Origin: LSUCC0057 sp048549915
GTDB lineage: Bacteria; Pseudomonadota; Gammaproteobacteria; Pseudomonadales; Porticoccaceae
Assembly: GCA_048549915.1 (NCBI GenBank)
Contig: JBLYYE010000016.1
Span: 45,479-109,478 of the forward strand
Direction: 5' to 3'
Length of the DNA stretch: 64,000 bases
Shown here: piece by piece, positions 52,925-60,799 of the stretch
Numbering within the stretch: position 1 is the stretch's first letter
How the letters are laid out: the number at the start of each line of letters is the position of its first letter
The notes under the pieces: generated by a model
The model's database searches: none
Seen by the model: only the letters and a program-made list of their open reading frames with translations
What the model was told of the DNA's origin: nothing
Position numbers and translations under genes: made by a program

Positions 52925-52953
52925 TTGAGTTTACCGATCACACTCCCTATAAT
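52925..52953 (+). promoter_or_regulatory. atp operon promoter
   Basis: TTGAGT (52925-52930), a 17-base spacer and perfect TATAAT (52948-52953), followed by a GC-rich stretch. Transcription would start near 52960, about 40 bases before atpI. This is the best sigma-70 promoter in the window. Confidence 0.8.
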
Positions 52954-53001
52954 TGCGCCCGCTTGGCAAGGTGTGGTGCGATAGAAAACTTTGGTGATCG
53001 C

Positions 53002-53379
53002 ATGGCAACAATAAAGAAACCCCCCTTGGCAAAAATTTTTTTCTACCAACAGGTGGTAATAGTAGTAACAGCACTCGCTCTGTTGCCACTTGGAAGGGAT
53101 TGGTTTGCGGCTGTATGGTTGGGCGGGCTGATACAGAGCCTTCCCCAAGCCTGGTTTAACTACCAGGCTTACCGGTTTGTCGGTGCGTCGAGAGTCCATG
53201 AGATGCTCCGCGCGATGTACTGGGGGCAAAGTGGCAAATTAATACTCACTGCAGCGCTATTTGCGATTGTCTTGAGTCTGTTTAAACCAGATAGAGCATT
53301 TGCTCTATTCGGAATGTTTAGCGTGATGATACCGGTCAATGCCCTGATAGCTGGGCGGTTGATGAGGGCGCAAGCCTAG
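53002..53379 (+). CDS. atpI: ATP synthase protein I
   Basis: Small membrane protein of 125 residues with four hydrophobic segments that heads the ATP synthase operon; it aids c-ring assembly and is not part of the final enzyme. The ATG at 53002 is preferred because a TTG at 52963 would lie on top of the transcription start. Sequence is only weakly conserved, as usual for AtpI; the position supports the call. Confidence 0.88.
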   Translation: MATIKKPPLAKIFFYQQVVIVVTALALLPLGRDWFAAVWLGGLIQSLPQAWFNYQAYRFVGASRVHEMLRAMYWGQSGKLILTAALFAIVLSLFKPDRAFALFGMFSVMIPVNALIAGRLMRAQA

Positions 53380-53414
53380 TATCTTTGAATAGAATTGCAC
53401 TTTGAGAGAAAAAG

Positions 53415-54482
53415 ATGGCTGGAAGCAATCCCGCAACAACCACTGAATATATCTCCCACCACTTAACCAATTTGGTGTACGGCAAGTTGCCGGCCGGTTA
53501 TGAGCGCAGTTATCAAGGTGTCAGTGAAGTATTGGAAGAACCCACGTGGACACTAGCTCACAGTGCCGATGAAGTAATGGCCATGGGTTTCTGGGCGGTC
53601 CATGTTGACTCTATGCTCTGGTCTATCGGCCTTGGCGCTATATTTTCATACCTCTTTGTACGCGCTGCTAAGCGCGCTACCACTGGCATCCCCAGCGGCT
53701 GGTTGAATTTCGCTGAAATGGTTGTCGAGTTTGTGGATGGTACGGTTAAAGACACTTTCCATGGCCGCAATAAGCTCATTGCCCCGTTGTCACTGACCAT
53801 ATTTGTCTGGATCTTCCTGATGAACCTCATGGATTTGATCCCAGTTGATCTGGTACCGACACTGCTTATGTACGCCGGTGTGGGTTATCAAAAAATTGTT
53901 CCTTCTACCGACCCTAATATTACATTGGGTATGGCTCTGGCGGTGTTTGCTTTAACACTCTTCTATTCAATTAAGATTAAAGGCTTTGGTTTTGCCAAAG
54001 AGCTGGCTTTCACCCCGTTTAACCATTGGGCATTTATTCCGCTCAATCTGTTTATGGAAGTCATTGGTCTGCTGGCAAAGCCGTTCTCACTGGGTCTGCG
54101 GTTGTTTGGTAATATGTATGCCGGTGAGATTATCTTTATTCTGATCGCCACAATGTTCGGCGCTATGGCTGGTGCTGGTGCAATCGGTGGTGGCCTGCAG
54201 GCGGCGCTATTTGGCGGACATGAAAATCTGGTGTTGTGGTTGGTGGGTTTTGCGGTAGTTTGTATCCTCTGCTGGCTCAACCTCAAAGAAAAATTAGCGA
54301 CCAAGCGCATGGTGATTCTAGTTGCTGCGACGATGCTAATTATTGGTGGTGTATTCAACCTCGCCGGCGGCGTTATGCAGTGGGGTTGGGCGGTATTCCA
54401 TATTTTGGTTATCACACTACAAGCGTTTATTTTCATGGTCCTGTCAATTGTCTACTTGAGTCAGGCTCACGAAGATCACTGA
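53415..54482 (+). CDS. atpB: ATP synthase subunit a, with an unusual insertion
   Basis: Proton-channel stator subunit of the membrane FO sector. The core is standard: FVWIFLMNLMDLIPVD, the essential Arg229 in LGLRLFGNMYAGE (E. coli Arg210), and the C-terminal WAVFHILVITLQAFIFMVLSIVYLS (in two parts). But it is 355 residues, against about 270-290 in E. coli and Pseudomonas. About 60 residues (about 250-313) are inserted between the Arg helix and the last helix; they contain two hydrophobic stretches, NLVLWLVGFAVVCILCWLNL and MVILVAATMLIIGGVFNL, with a charged KEKLATKR between. About 15 extra residues also lie near the N-terminus. The frame is intact. Confidence 0.95.
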   Translation: MAGSNPATTTEYISHHLTNLVYGKLPAGYERSYQGVSEVLEEPTWTLAHSADEVMAMGFWAVHVDSMLWSIGLGAIFSYLFVRAAKRATTGIPSGWLNFAEMVVEFVDGTVKDTFHGRNKLIAPLSLTIFVWIFLMNLMDLIPVDLVPTLLMYAGVGYQKIVPSTDPNITLGMALAVFALTLFYSIKIKGFGFAKELAFTPFNHWAFIPLNLFMEVIGLLAKPFSLGLRLFGNMYAGEIIFILIATMFGAMAGAGAIGGGLQAALFGGHENLVLWLVGFAVVCILCWLNLKEKLATKRMVILVAATMLIIGGVFNLAGGVMQWGWAVFHILVITLQAFIFMVLSIVYLSQAHEDH

Positions 54483-54531
54483 GTTCTACCCTTTAATTCA
54501 TTCACTAAACTAAGTTAATCAGGAGTCTACA

Positions 54532-54771
54532 ATGGAACTAATCTACATCGCAGCAAGCATCATGCTCGGTCTCGGCGCTTTCGGTGCTGCTATTGGTATG
54601 GGTATGTTGGGCGGTAAGTTGATTGAAGGTACTGCGCGTCAGCCCGAACTCGGCCCCGTTCTGCAGGGCAAAATGTTCCTGCTCGCTGGTCTGATCGATG
54701 CTGTGCCGATTATTGGTGTTGGTATTGCTATGTACCTTATCTTTGTTGTTGCACCAAGCGTTGGTGCGTAA
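54532..54771 (+). CDS. atpE: ATP synthase subunit c
   Basis: Two-helix proteolipid of the c-ring, 79 residues. The ion-binding carboxylate is Asp56 in GLIDAVPIIGVGI, the proton-type arrangement; the sodium-binding Glu/Ser pattern is absent. The first helix has the glycine/alanine small-residue run LGAFGAAIGMGMLGG and the loop is ARQPE. ATG with AGGAG 6 bases upstream, a strong site that fits the high copy number needed. Confidence 0.98.
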   Translation: MELIYIAASIMLGLGAFGAAIGMGMLGGKLIEGTARQPELGPVLQGKMFLLAGLIDAVPIIGVGIAMYLIFVVAPSVGA

Positions 54772-54784
54772 GACCTCGCTGTGA

Positions 54785-54806
54785 GAGAGGGGTGATTTGC
54801 CCTCTC
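54785..54806 (+). repeat. Hairpin between atpE and atpF
   Basis: GAGAGGG, 8-base loop, CCCTCTC: a 7-bp stem just after the atpE stop, with no T-run. It could protect the atpE message or separate its output from atpF, as subunit c is needed in many copies. Confidence 0.6.
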
Positions 54807-54862
54807 GCATATTGAAGTGATACGCAAACATTGCACCCACCTGCAAATAAAGAGGTATTGGC

Positions 54863-55333
54863 GTGAATATTAATTTAACGCTCTTCGGTCAGATGCTGAC
54901 CTTCGCGTTCTTCGTCTGGTTTTGTATGAAGTTTGTCTGGCCGGCAATTATTACGGCTATGGATGAGCGTCAGACCAAGATTTCAGAAGGTCTCGATGCT
55001 GCCGATCGCGCAATGCGCGATCTTGAGCTTGCCCAAGATAAAGCGACCGACCAACTCAAGGAAGCTAAGCAGCAATCTGCTGGGATACTTGAGCAGGCCA
55101 ACAAGCGCGCTGCACAAATCGTAGAAGAAGCCAAGCAACAGGCCACAGCTGAGGGTGAGCGCATTGTTGCGGCCGCACAAGCTGAGGTTGAGCAGGAAGT
55201 TGCTCGAGCAAAAGAAGAGTTGCGCGGCCAGGTGGCTAAGCTGGCGTTAGTCGGTGCCGAGAAAGTACTCGGTGCGTCAATTGATGAGAACGCAAATCGT
55301 GAGCTCGTCGACCAGTTAGCAGCGCAGCTTTAA
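54863..55333 (+). CDS. atpF: ATP synthase subunit b
   Basis: Peripheral stalk subunit, 156 residues (same as E. coli). One N-terminal helix (about 6-26, GQMLTFAFFVWFCMKFVWP) with the conserved WPAI after it, then a long charged coiled coil rich in Ala/Glu/Lys/Gln that dimerises. GTG start with AAAGAGG about 8 bases upstream. Confidence 0.98.
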   Translation: MNINLTLFGQMLTFAFFVWFCMKFVWPAIITAMDERQTKISEGLDAADRAMRDLELAQDKATDQLKEAKQQSAGILEQANKRAAQIVEEAKQQATAEGERIVAAAQAEVEQEVARAKEELRGQVAKLALVGAEKVLGASIDENANRELVDQLAAQL

Positions 55334-55344
55334 CGGAGTCTATT

Positions 55345-55881
55345 ATGGCTGAATTGAGCACACTCGCTCGACCTTACGCCAGAGCGGCATTTGAATATGC
55401 TGCAGGCGCAGATCAGCTCCAGGGTTGGTCGCAGAATTTGGCGTTGGCTGCTGCGGTGGTTCAACAGCCCACGGTAGCTCAAATGCTGGCTTCTCCCAGC
55501 TATACCGGAGAGCAGCAGGCGTCAACGCTAGTCGCTCTCTGCGGAGATGATCTGACCCAGCCCCAGCAAAACTTCTTTGCAGTTTTAGCTGAGAATGGTC
55601 GGTTGCCATTGTTGGCCAATATCTCTGAGATATTTGAAGGGCTCAAGGCGCAGCGCGAGAAAGCGGTTGATGTTGAAGTCATCTCCGCGGTCGAGCTCGA
55701 CGTTGAACAGCAGAAAAAATTGAGTGAGGCATTAACGGCCAAGCTTGAACGTAAAGTAAACCTCCAGTCCTCTGTAGATACGGGTCTGTTGGGTGGTGCG
55801 TTAATTCGCGCTGGAGATACCGTCATTGACGGGTCTATTCGCGGCCGGTTGGCAAAACTCGCCGAATCATTAAATAGCTAG
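55345..55881 (+). CDS. atpH: ATP synthase subunit delta
   Basis: Soluble stalk subunit joining F1 to the b dimer. 178 residues (E. coli 177). N-terminal LARPYARAAFEYA, middle NFFAVLAENGRLPLL, and the C-terminal VDTGLLGGALIRAGDTVIDGSIRGRL (in two parts) are standard. ATG at 55345, 11 bases after atpF. Confidence 0.98.
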   Translation: MAELSTLARPYARAAFEYAAGADQLQGWSQNLALAAAVVQQPTVAQMLASPSYTGEQQASTLVALCGDDLTQPQQNFFAVLAENGRLPLLANISEIFEGLKAQREKAVDVEVISAVELDVEQQKKLSEALTAKLERKVNLQSSVDTGLLGGALIRAGDTVIDGSIRGRLAKLAESLNS

Positions 55882-55897
55882 GATTTGAGGCACAAGC

Positions 55898-57442
55898 ATG
55901 CAGCAACTAAATCCCTCTGAAATCAGTGAAATTATCAAGTCGCGGATCGACGCTCTTGAGGTTTCTACCGAGGCCCGCAACGAAGGCACTATTGTCTCCG
56001 TTTCTGATGGTATTATTTTGATCCACGGCCTAGCCGAGGTTATGTACGGTGAGATGATCGAGTTTGAAGGCGGCATCTACGGTATGGCACTTAACCTCGA
56101 GCGCGACTCTGTCGGCGCCGTTGTTTTGGGCGATTACCAAGCGCTGGCTGAAGGCCAAAAAGCCAAGTGTACCGGTCGTATCCTTGAAGTGCCGGTCGGT
56201 CCTGCACTCGAAGGGCGTGTTGTTGATGCACTGGGTAATCCTATCGATGGCAAAGGCCCAATCAACGCGACTGAGACAGACGCAGTTGAAAAAGTTGCGC
56301 CGGGGGTTATTGCTCGACAATCAGTGGATCAACCTGTTCAGATTGGTTTGAAAGCGATTGATGCTATGGTGCCAATTGGCCGTGGCCAGCGAGAGCTCAT
56401 CATCGGTGACCGTCAAATTGGTAAAACCGCCATCGCAGTCGATGCCATTATTAACCAGAAAGGTTCTGGTATTAAGTGTGTTTACGTCGCCGTTGGTCAG
56501 AAAGCCTCCTCGGTTGCCGCTGTCGTGCGCAAACTTGAGGAACACGGTGCCATGGAGCACACGGTTGTCGTTGCAGCAACCGCATCTGATCCGGCATCTA
56601 TGCAGTTCTTGGCACCCTTCGCCGGTTGTACTATCGGTGAGTACTACCGCGACCGCGGCGAAGACGCACTGATCATTTACGATGATTTGACCAAACAAGC
56701 ATGGGCTTACCGTCAGATTTCATTGTTGCTGCGCCGTCCACCAGGCCGTGAAGCATACCCTGGTGATGTTTTCTATCTCCACTCCCGTCTTCTCGAGCGC
56801 GCGGCGCGAGTGAATGCCGACTATGTAGAAAACTTCACTAACGGTGCAGTAAAAGGCAAAACAGGTTCGCTGACAGCTCTACCCGTGATTGAAACGCAAG
56901 CGGGTGACGTCTCCGCTTTTGTACCGACCAACGTGATTTCGATTACCGATGGCCAGATCTTCCTCGAAGCCGACATGTTTAACGCCGGCGTTCGCCCAGC
57001 GATGAACGCGGGTGTCTCGGTATCGCGCGTAGGTGGTGCTGCTCAAACGAAAATCATGAAGAAGCTCTCGGGTGGTATTCGTACTGCACTCGCGCAATAC
57101 CGCGAATTGGCAGCATTCTCTCAGTTTGCCTCGGATCTTGATGAGGCGACCAAAGCACAGCTCGACCACGGCGAGCGTGTTACTGAGTTGATGAAGCAGA
57201 AGCAGTACTCACCGCAAAGTGTTGCCGAAATGGCACTCTCTATCTACGCGGCTGACAACGGCTTCCTGCAAGATGTTGAGGTTAACAAGATTGGTGACTT
57301 CGAAGCGGCCTTGCTCTCTTATGTAAAAGCAGAGCACGCCGATCTTCTTGAACAAGTGAATGCCAGTGGCGAATGGAACAGCGACATTGAAGCCAGCTAC
57401 AAGGCGGCCCTCGAGCGTTTCATCAGCACCCAGAGCTGGTAA
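55898..57442 (+). CDS. atpA: ATP synthase subunit alpha
   Basis: Regulatory nucleotide-binding subunit of F1, 514 residues (E. coli 513). Walker A GDRQIGKT at 170-177 (Ile where E. coli has Thr), EYYRDRGEDALIIYDDLTKQ, and the signature PAMNAGVSVSRVGGAAQ. ATG at 55898 with GAGG about 8 bases upstream. Confidence 0.99.
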   Translation: MQQLNPSEISEIIKSRIDALEVSTEARNEGTIVSVSDGIILIHGLAEVMYGEMIEFEGGIYGMALNLERDSVGAVVLGDYQALAEGQKAKCTGRILEVPVGPALEGRVVDALGNPIDGKGPINATETDAVEKVAPGVIARQSVDQPVQIGLKAIDAMVPIGRGQRELIIGDRQIGKTAIAVDAIINQKGSGIKCVYVAVGQKASSVAAVVRKLEEHGAMEHTVVVAATASDPASMQFLAPFAGCTIGEYYRDRGEDALIIYDDLTKQAWAYRQISLLLRRPPGREAYPGDVFYLHSRLLERAARVNADYVENFTNGAVKGKTGSLTALPVIETQAGDVSAFVPTNVISITDGQIFLEADMFNAGVRPAMNAGVSVSRVGGAAQTKIMKKLSGGIRTALAQYRELAAFSQFASDLDEATKAQLDHGERVTELMKQKQYSPQSVAEMALSIYAADNGFLQDVEVNKIGDFEAALLSYVKAEHADLLEQVNASGEWNSDIEASYKAALERFISTQSW

Positions 57443-57472
57443 TTGAAATAGCGAAAGCATCGTTAACTTTGT

Positions 57473-57488
57473 CGCGCCTGCGGGCGCG
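57473..57488 (+). repeat. Hairpin between atpA and atpG
   Basis: CGCGCC, loop TGCG, GGCGCG: a compact 6-bp all-GC stem in the 72-base gap between atpA and atpG, without a T-run. Probably an mRNA processing or stability element rather than a terminator. Confidence 0.5.
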
Positions 57489-57514
57489 TCACAACGACTC
57501 AAGCAGGCAATAAG

Positions 57515-58378
57515 ATGGCAGTCGGAAAAGAAGTTAGAACTAAAATCGTCAGTATCCAAAGCACCCAGAAAATTACCAGTGCTATGGAGATGGTCGCTGC
57601 GAGTAAAATGCGTCGCGCTCAAGAGCGTATGCAACTCGGCAAGCCCTACGCCCAGCGCATCCGTGCAGTGGTTGGCAATATTGCGGCGGCAACGCCAGAG
57701 TATCGCCACGCCTACATGGAAGACCGCGCAGTCAAGCGTGTTGGCTATATCGTGGTCTCCACTGATCGCGGACTGTGTGGCGGTTTGAACATTAATCTAT
57801 TTAAAGCAACCCTTAAGTCGATGCAAGAGTGGTCCCAGCAAGACGTTGAAATCGACATTTGTGTCGTTGGCAACAAGGCTTCAGCATTCTTTGGCAGCGT
57901 TGGCGGCAATGTCGTCGCGGCGATGAAGGAGCTAGGGGATGAGCCGGTCGCTGCGGATTTCATCGGCGGTGTTAAGGTGATGTTAGATGCTTTTGAAAAC
58001 GGCACTATCGACCGCCTATACGTAGTTAACAATGAGTTCGTCAACACCATGACTCAAAAGCCAACCGTGCAACAGCTGCTGCCGCTTGAGGCTTTAAAAG
58101 AGAAACAAGAAGGGACTGTCGGTTGGGATTATCTCTACGAACCTGACGCCCAAGAGTTGTTGGATGGCCTGTTGGTGCGCTATATCGAGTCACAGGTTTA
58201 CCAAGGTGTGGTTGAAAATAAAGCGTGTGAACAAGCTGCGCGTATGTTGGCAATGAAGAACGCCACAGAGAATGCTGGCGATATTATTGATGAGCTACAA
58301 CTGCTCTACAACAAGGCTCGCCAAGCAGCAATTACCCAAGAGTTGTCAGAGATCGTTAGCGGCGCAGCAGCCGTTTGA
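57515..58378 (+). CDS. atpG: ATP synthase subunit gamma
   Basis: Central rotor shaft of F1, 287 residues (same as E. coli). The N-terminal helix has KIVSIQSTQKITSAMEMVAA and SKMRRAQ, the middle has STDRGLCGGLN, and the C-terminal helix ends ATENAGDIIDELQLLYNKARQ with AAITQELSEIVSGA. Start ATG at 57515 with AGG 8 bases upstream. Confidence 0.99.
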   Translation: MAVGKEVRTKIVSIQSTQKITSAMEMVAASKMRRAQERMQLGKPYAQRIRAVVGNIAAATPEYRHAYMEDRAVKRVGYIVVSTDRGLCGGLNINLFKATLKSMQEWSQQDVEIDICVVGNKASAFFGSVGGNVVAAMKELGDEPVAADFIGGVKVMLDAFENGTIDRLYVVNNEFVNTMTQKPTVQQLLPLEALKEKQEGTVGWDYLYEPDAQELLDGLLVRYIESQVYQGVVENKACEQAARMLAMKNATENAGDIIDELQLLYNKARQAAITQELSEIVSGAAAV

Positions 58379-58438
58379 ATTTAAGATAAAACCTAACCCA
58401 AAGACTGATTTAACAGTTTGAGTTAAGAGGATATACAA

Positions 58439-59842
58439 ATGAGTAGTGGACGTATCGTACAAATTATCGGTGCTGTAATCGACGTTGAGTTTCCGCGCGA
58501 CTTAGTGCCTAACGTCTATGACGCACTGACTGTAGCAGGCAAGGGTTTGACTCTTGAAGTACAGCAGCAGTTGGGCGACGGCGTGGTTCGTACCATTGCC
58601 ATGGGTTCTTCCGAAGGCATCAGCCGCGGCCTAGAAGTGGCCAACACTAAGGCGCCAATTTCAGTGCCAGTCGGCACCGAGACTCTCGGGCGTATCATGG
58701 ATGTGCTCGGTAACCCAATTGATGAGAAAGGCCCGATTGGTGAAAAAGAGCGCGCAGCTATCCACCGCAAGCCGCCCGCTTACGACGAACTCTCCGCTTC
58801 AGCAGATTTGCTCGAGACCGGCATTAAGGTGATCGACTTGGTCTGCCCATTTGCCAAAGGTGGTAAGGTTGGTCTGTTCGGTGGTGCTGGTGTTGGTAAA
58901 ACCGTTAACATGATGGAGCTGATCAACAACATCGCTACAGAGCACTCCGGTCTGTCGGTATTTGCTGGTGTCGGTGAGCGAACTCGTGAAGGTAACGATT
59001 TCTACTATGAAATGCAGGAGTCTGGCGTAGTTAATGTTGAGACCCCTAGCGAATCAAAAGTTGCCATGGTCTACGGCCAGATGAATGAGCCGCCCGGTAA
59101 CCGTCTGCGCGTTGCTCTGACCGGCCTGACAATGGCTGAAAAATTCCGTGACGAAGGCAAAGACGTACTGTTGTTCGTAGATAACATCTATCGCTACACC
59201 TTGGCGGGTACCGAAGTATCTGCACTGCTTGGTCGTATGCCCTCTGCAGTGGGTTATCAGCCGACGCTGGCTGAAGAGATGGGCGTTCTCCAAGAGCGTA
59301 TTACTTCTACAAAAACCGGTTCTATTACCTCGGTTCAAGCTGTATACGTTCCCGCGGATGATTTGACTGACCCCTCGCCCGCCACCACGTTCGCTCACCT
59401 CGACTCAACTGTCGTATTGAGCCGAGACATTGCCTCTAAAGGTATTTACCCAGCGGTCGATCCACTCGATTCAACTTCACGTCAGCTCGATCCACTGATC
59501 ATTGGAGCAGAGCATTACGCGGTTGCCCGTGGCGTTCAGTCAAACTTGCAGCGCTATAAAGAGCTCAAAGACATCATCGCTATTTTGGGTATGGATGAGC
59601 TCTCTGAAGAAGATAAGTTGGCTGTAGCTCGCGCCCGTAAGATCGAGCGCTTCTTATCTCAGCCTTTCCACGTTGCTGAAGTTTTCACCGGGTCGCCAGG
59701 TAAGTATGTACCACTCAAAGATACCATCGCTGGCTTTACTGGAATCTTGAACGGCGACTACGACGATCTGCCCGAGCAGGCGTTCTACATGGTAGGCACC
59801 ATTGAAGAGGCAGTCGAAAAAGCTGCCAAAATGAAGGCGTAA
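58439..59842 (+). CDS. atpD: ATP synthase subunit beta
   Basis: Catalytic subunit of F1, 467 residues. Walker A GGAGVGKT at 148-155, catalytic Glu in GERTREGNDFY, Walker B LLFVDNIYRYT and DELSEED at 386-392. All catalytic residues are standard. ATG with AAGAGG about 9 bases upstream. Confidence 0.99.
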   Translation: MSSGRIVQIIGAVIDVEFPRDLVPNVYDALTVAGKGLTLEVQQQLGDGVVRTIAMGSSEGISRGLEVANTKAPISVPVGTETLGRIMDVLGNPIDEKGPIGEKERAAIHRKPPAYDELSASADLLETGIKVIDLVCPFAKGGKVGLFGGAGVGKTVNMMELINNIATEHSGLSVFAGVGERTREGNDFYYEMQESGVVNVETPSESKVAMVYGQMNEPPGNRLRVALTGLTMAEKFRDEGKDVLLFVDNIYRYTLAGTEVSALLGRMPSAVGYQPTLAEEMGVLQERITSTKTGSITSVQAVYVPADDLTDPSPATTFAHLDSTVVLSRDIASKGIYPAVDPLDSTSRQLDPLIIGAEHYAVARGVQSNLQRYKELKDIIAILGMDELSEEDKLAVARARKIERFLSQPFHVAEVFTGSPGKYVPLKDTIAGFTGILNGDYDDLPEQAFYMVGTIEEAVEKAAKMKA

Positions 59843-59863
59843 TCGACACTAAAGGCAAATACT

Positions 59864-60289
59864 ATGGCAATCACAGTGCATTGTGACATTGTTAGCGCCG
59901 ATGAGTCCCTGTTCAGCGGTCTGGTCGAGATGGTTGTGGCAACGGGCTCTATGGGTGAGCTGGGTATTACACCTGGCCACGCCCCGCTGCTCAGTTACTT
60001 GAAGCCTGGCCCTGTACGTTTACTCAAGCAGGGCGGCGACGAGGAGATTTACTATCTCTCAGGTGGTTATTTAGAGGTTCAACCAGACACAGTCTCTATA
60101 CTGGCTGACAGTGCGGTTCGCGCTGGCGACATTGATGAGGCTGCCGCAGCTGAAGCTGTTAAGTCGGCTGAACAGGCGCTGCACAACCAGAGTGGTGAAA
60201 TTGAGTACTCGAAAGCGGCCTCTATGCTGGCAGAAGCTGCAGCTCAACTGCGCACCGTTCAGCAGTTGCGCAAAAAACTCGGCGGTTGA
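59864..60289 (+). CDS. atpC: ATP synthase subunit epsilon
   Basis: Rotor subunit that also inhibits ATP hydrolysis. 141 residues: an N-terminal beta-sandwich with GSMGELGITPGHAPLLSYLKPG (in two parts) and a C-terminal helical hairpin (about 90-138) rich in Ala/Glu/Gln. Last gene of the operon; a strong hairpin follows. Confidence 0.98.
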   Translation: MAITVHCDIVSADESLFSGLVEMVVATGSMGELGITPGHAPLLSYLKPGPVRLLKQGGDEEIYYLSGGYLEVQPDTVSILADSAVRAGDIDEAAAAEAVKSAEQALHNQSGEIEYSKAASMLAEAAAQLRTVQQLRKKLGG

Positions 60290-60311
60290 TCACTGTTGAC
60301 AATCGCATAAC

Positions 60312-60345
60312 AAAAAGCAGCCGCAAGGCTGCTTTTTGCTTTTTA
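60312..60345 (+). terminator. atp operon terminator
   Basis: AAAAAGCAGCC, loop GCAA, GGCTGCTTTTT: an 11-bp stem with a T-rich tail 22 bases after atpC. The A-run on the left lets it serve the convergent minus-strand gene too. Confidence 0.95.
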
Positions 60346-60353
60346 GGGAGAGG

Positions 60354-60686
60354 TCAATCGGCTGCCGCGTAAATCCAACAACTCGAGCCATCGGCAAGCA
60401 CAGCCTCAACACGGTGATAGGCATCTACCTCATAGCTATCTGCGGACACCAGCTCTGCTGGAGTAAGCTCAAAGACGGTGCCGGTAACCGGCTGCGCCGA
60501 ATGGGGTGAACGCTGTAAGATAGGGTGGTATCGCTCACCACTGGTTTCCACAACTGCGGCATCGAGGATCTCAATGGTATCCACACAATACCCTGGCAGA
60601 CTTGCAGGTTCACCTTTTAACAACCGCCCGAAGGTTTTCAGCTGCACCTGTGGCAGTTGCAGGGTTCCATAAGAAAAAAGTCGCAT
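60354..60686 (-). CDS. Gamma-glutamylcyclotransferase-like (AIG2/YtfP) protein
   Basis: 110 residues. N-terminal SYGTLQLPQVQ matches the YGTL glycine-loop of the GGCT-like fold, and Glu86 in DSYEVDAYHR is the likely catalytic acid. Such proteins cleave gamma-glutamyl peptides or gamma-glutamylamines; the substrate is not known here. It is the only minus-strand gene between mnmG and the end of the window and is wedged between the atp terminator and glmU. Confidence 0.85.
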   Translation of the reverse strand: MRLFSYGTLQLPQVQLKTFGRLLKGEPASLPGYCVDTIEILDAAVVETSGERYHPILQRSPHSAQPVTGTVFELTPAELVSADSYEVDAYHRVEAVLADGSSCWIYAAAD

Positions 60687-60799
60687 TAAAAAAGGCTCAG
60701 CATTGTCAGATTGTGTGTTAACGACATTATGGCCGCGCCTCAGTTTGAGCTAAAATAATATGACTGTAAAAAAGAACCATCAAAGGATCTCAAGAACCG

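Noticed and set aside
52904..52932. Perfect TTGACA at 52904-52909 as a second atp promoter
   Set aside because: No acceptable -10 lies 16-18 bases downstream; the TTGAGT-17-TATAAT pair just after it is far better.
54162..54353. Frameshift or gene fusion as the cause of the long AtpB
   Set aside because: The frame is continuous, conserved blocks are intact on both sides, and the extra residues form coherent hydrophobic helices rather than out-of-frame sequence.
60744..60772. TTGAGC-17-TAAAAA as the glmU promoter
   Set aside because: Both elements are weak matches and the region is AT-rich by chance; a promoter is needed here but I cannot place it.
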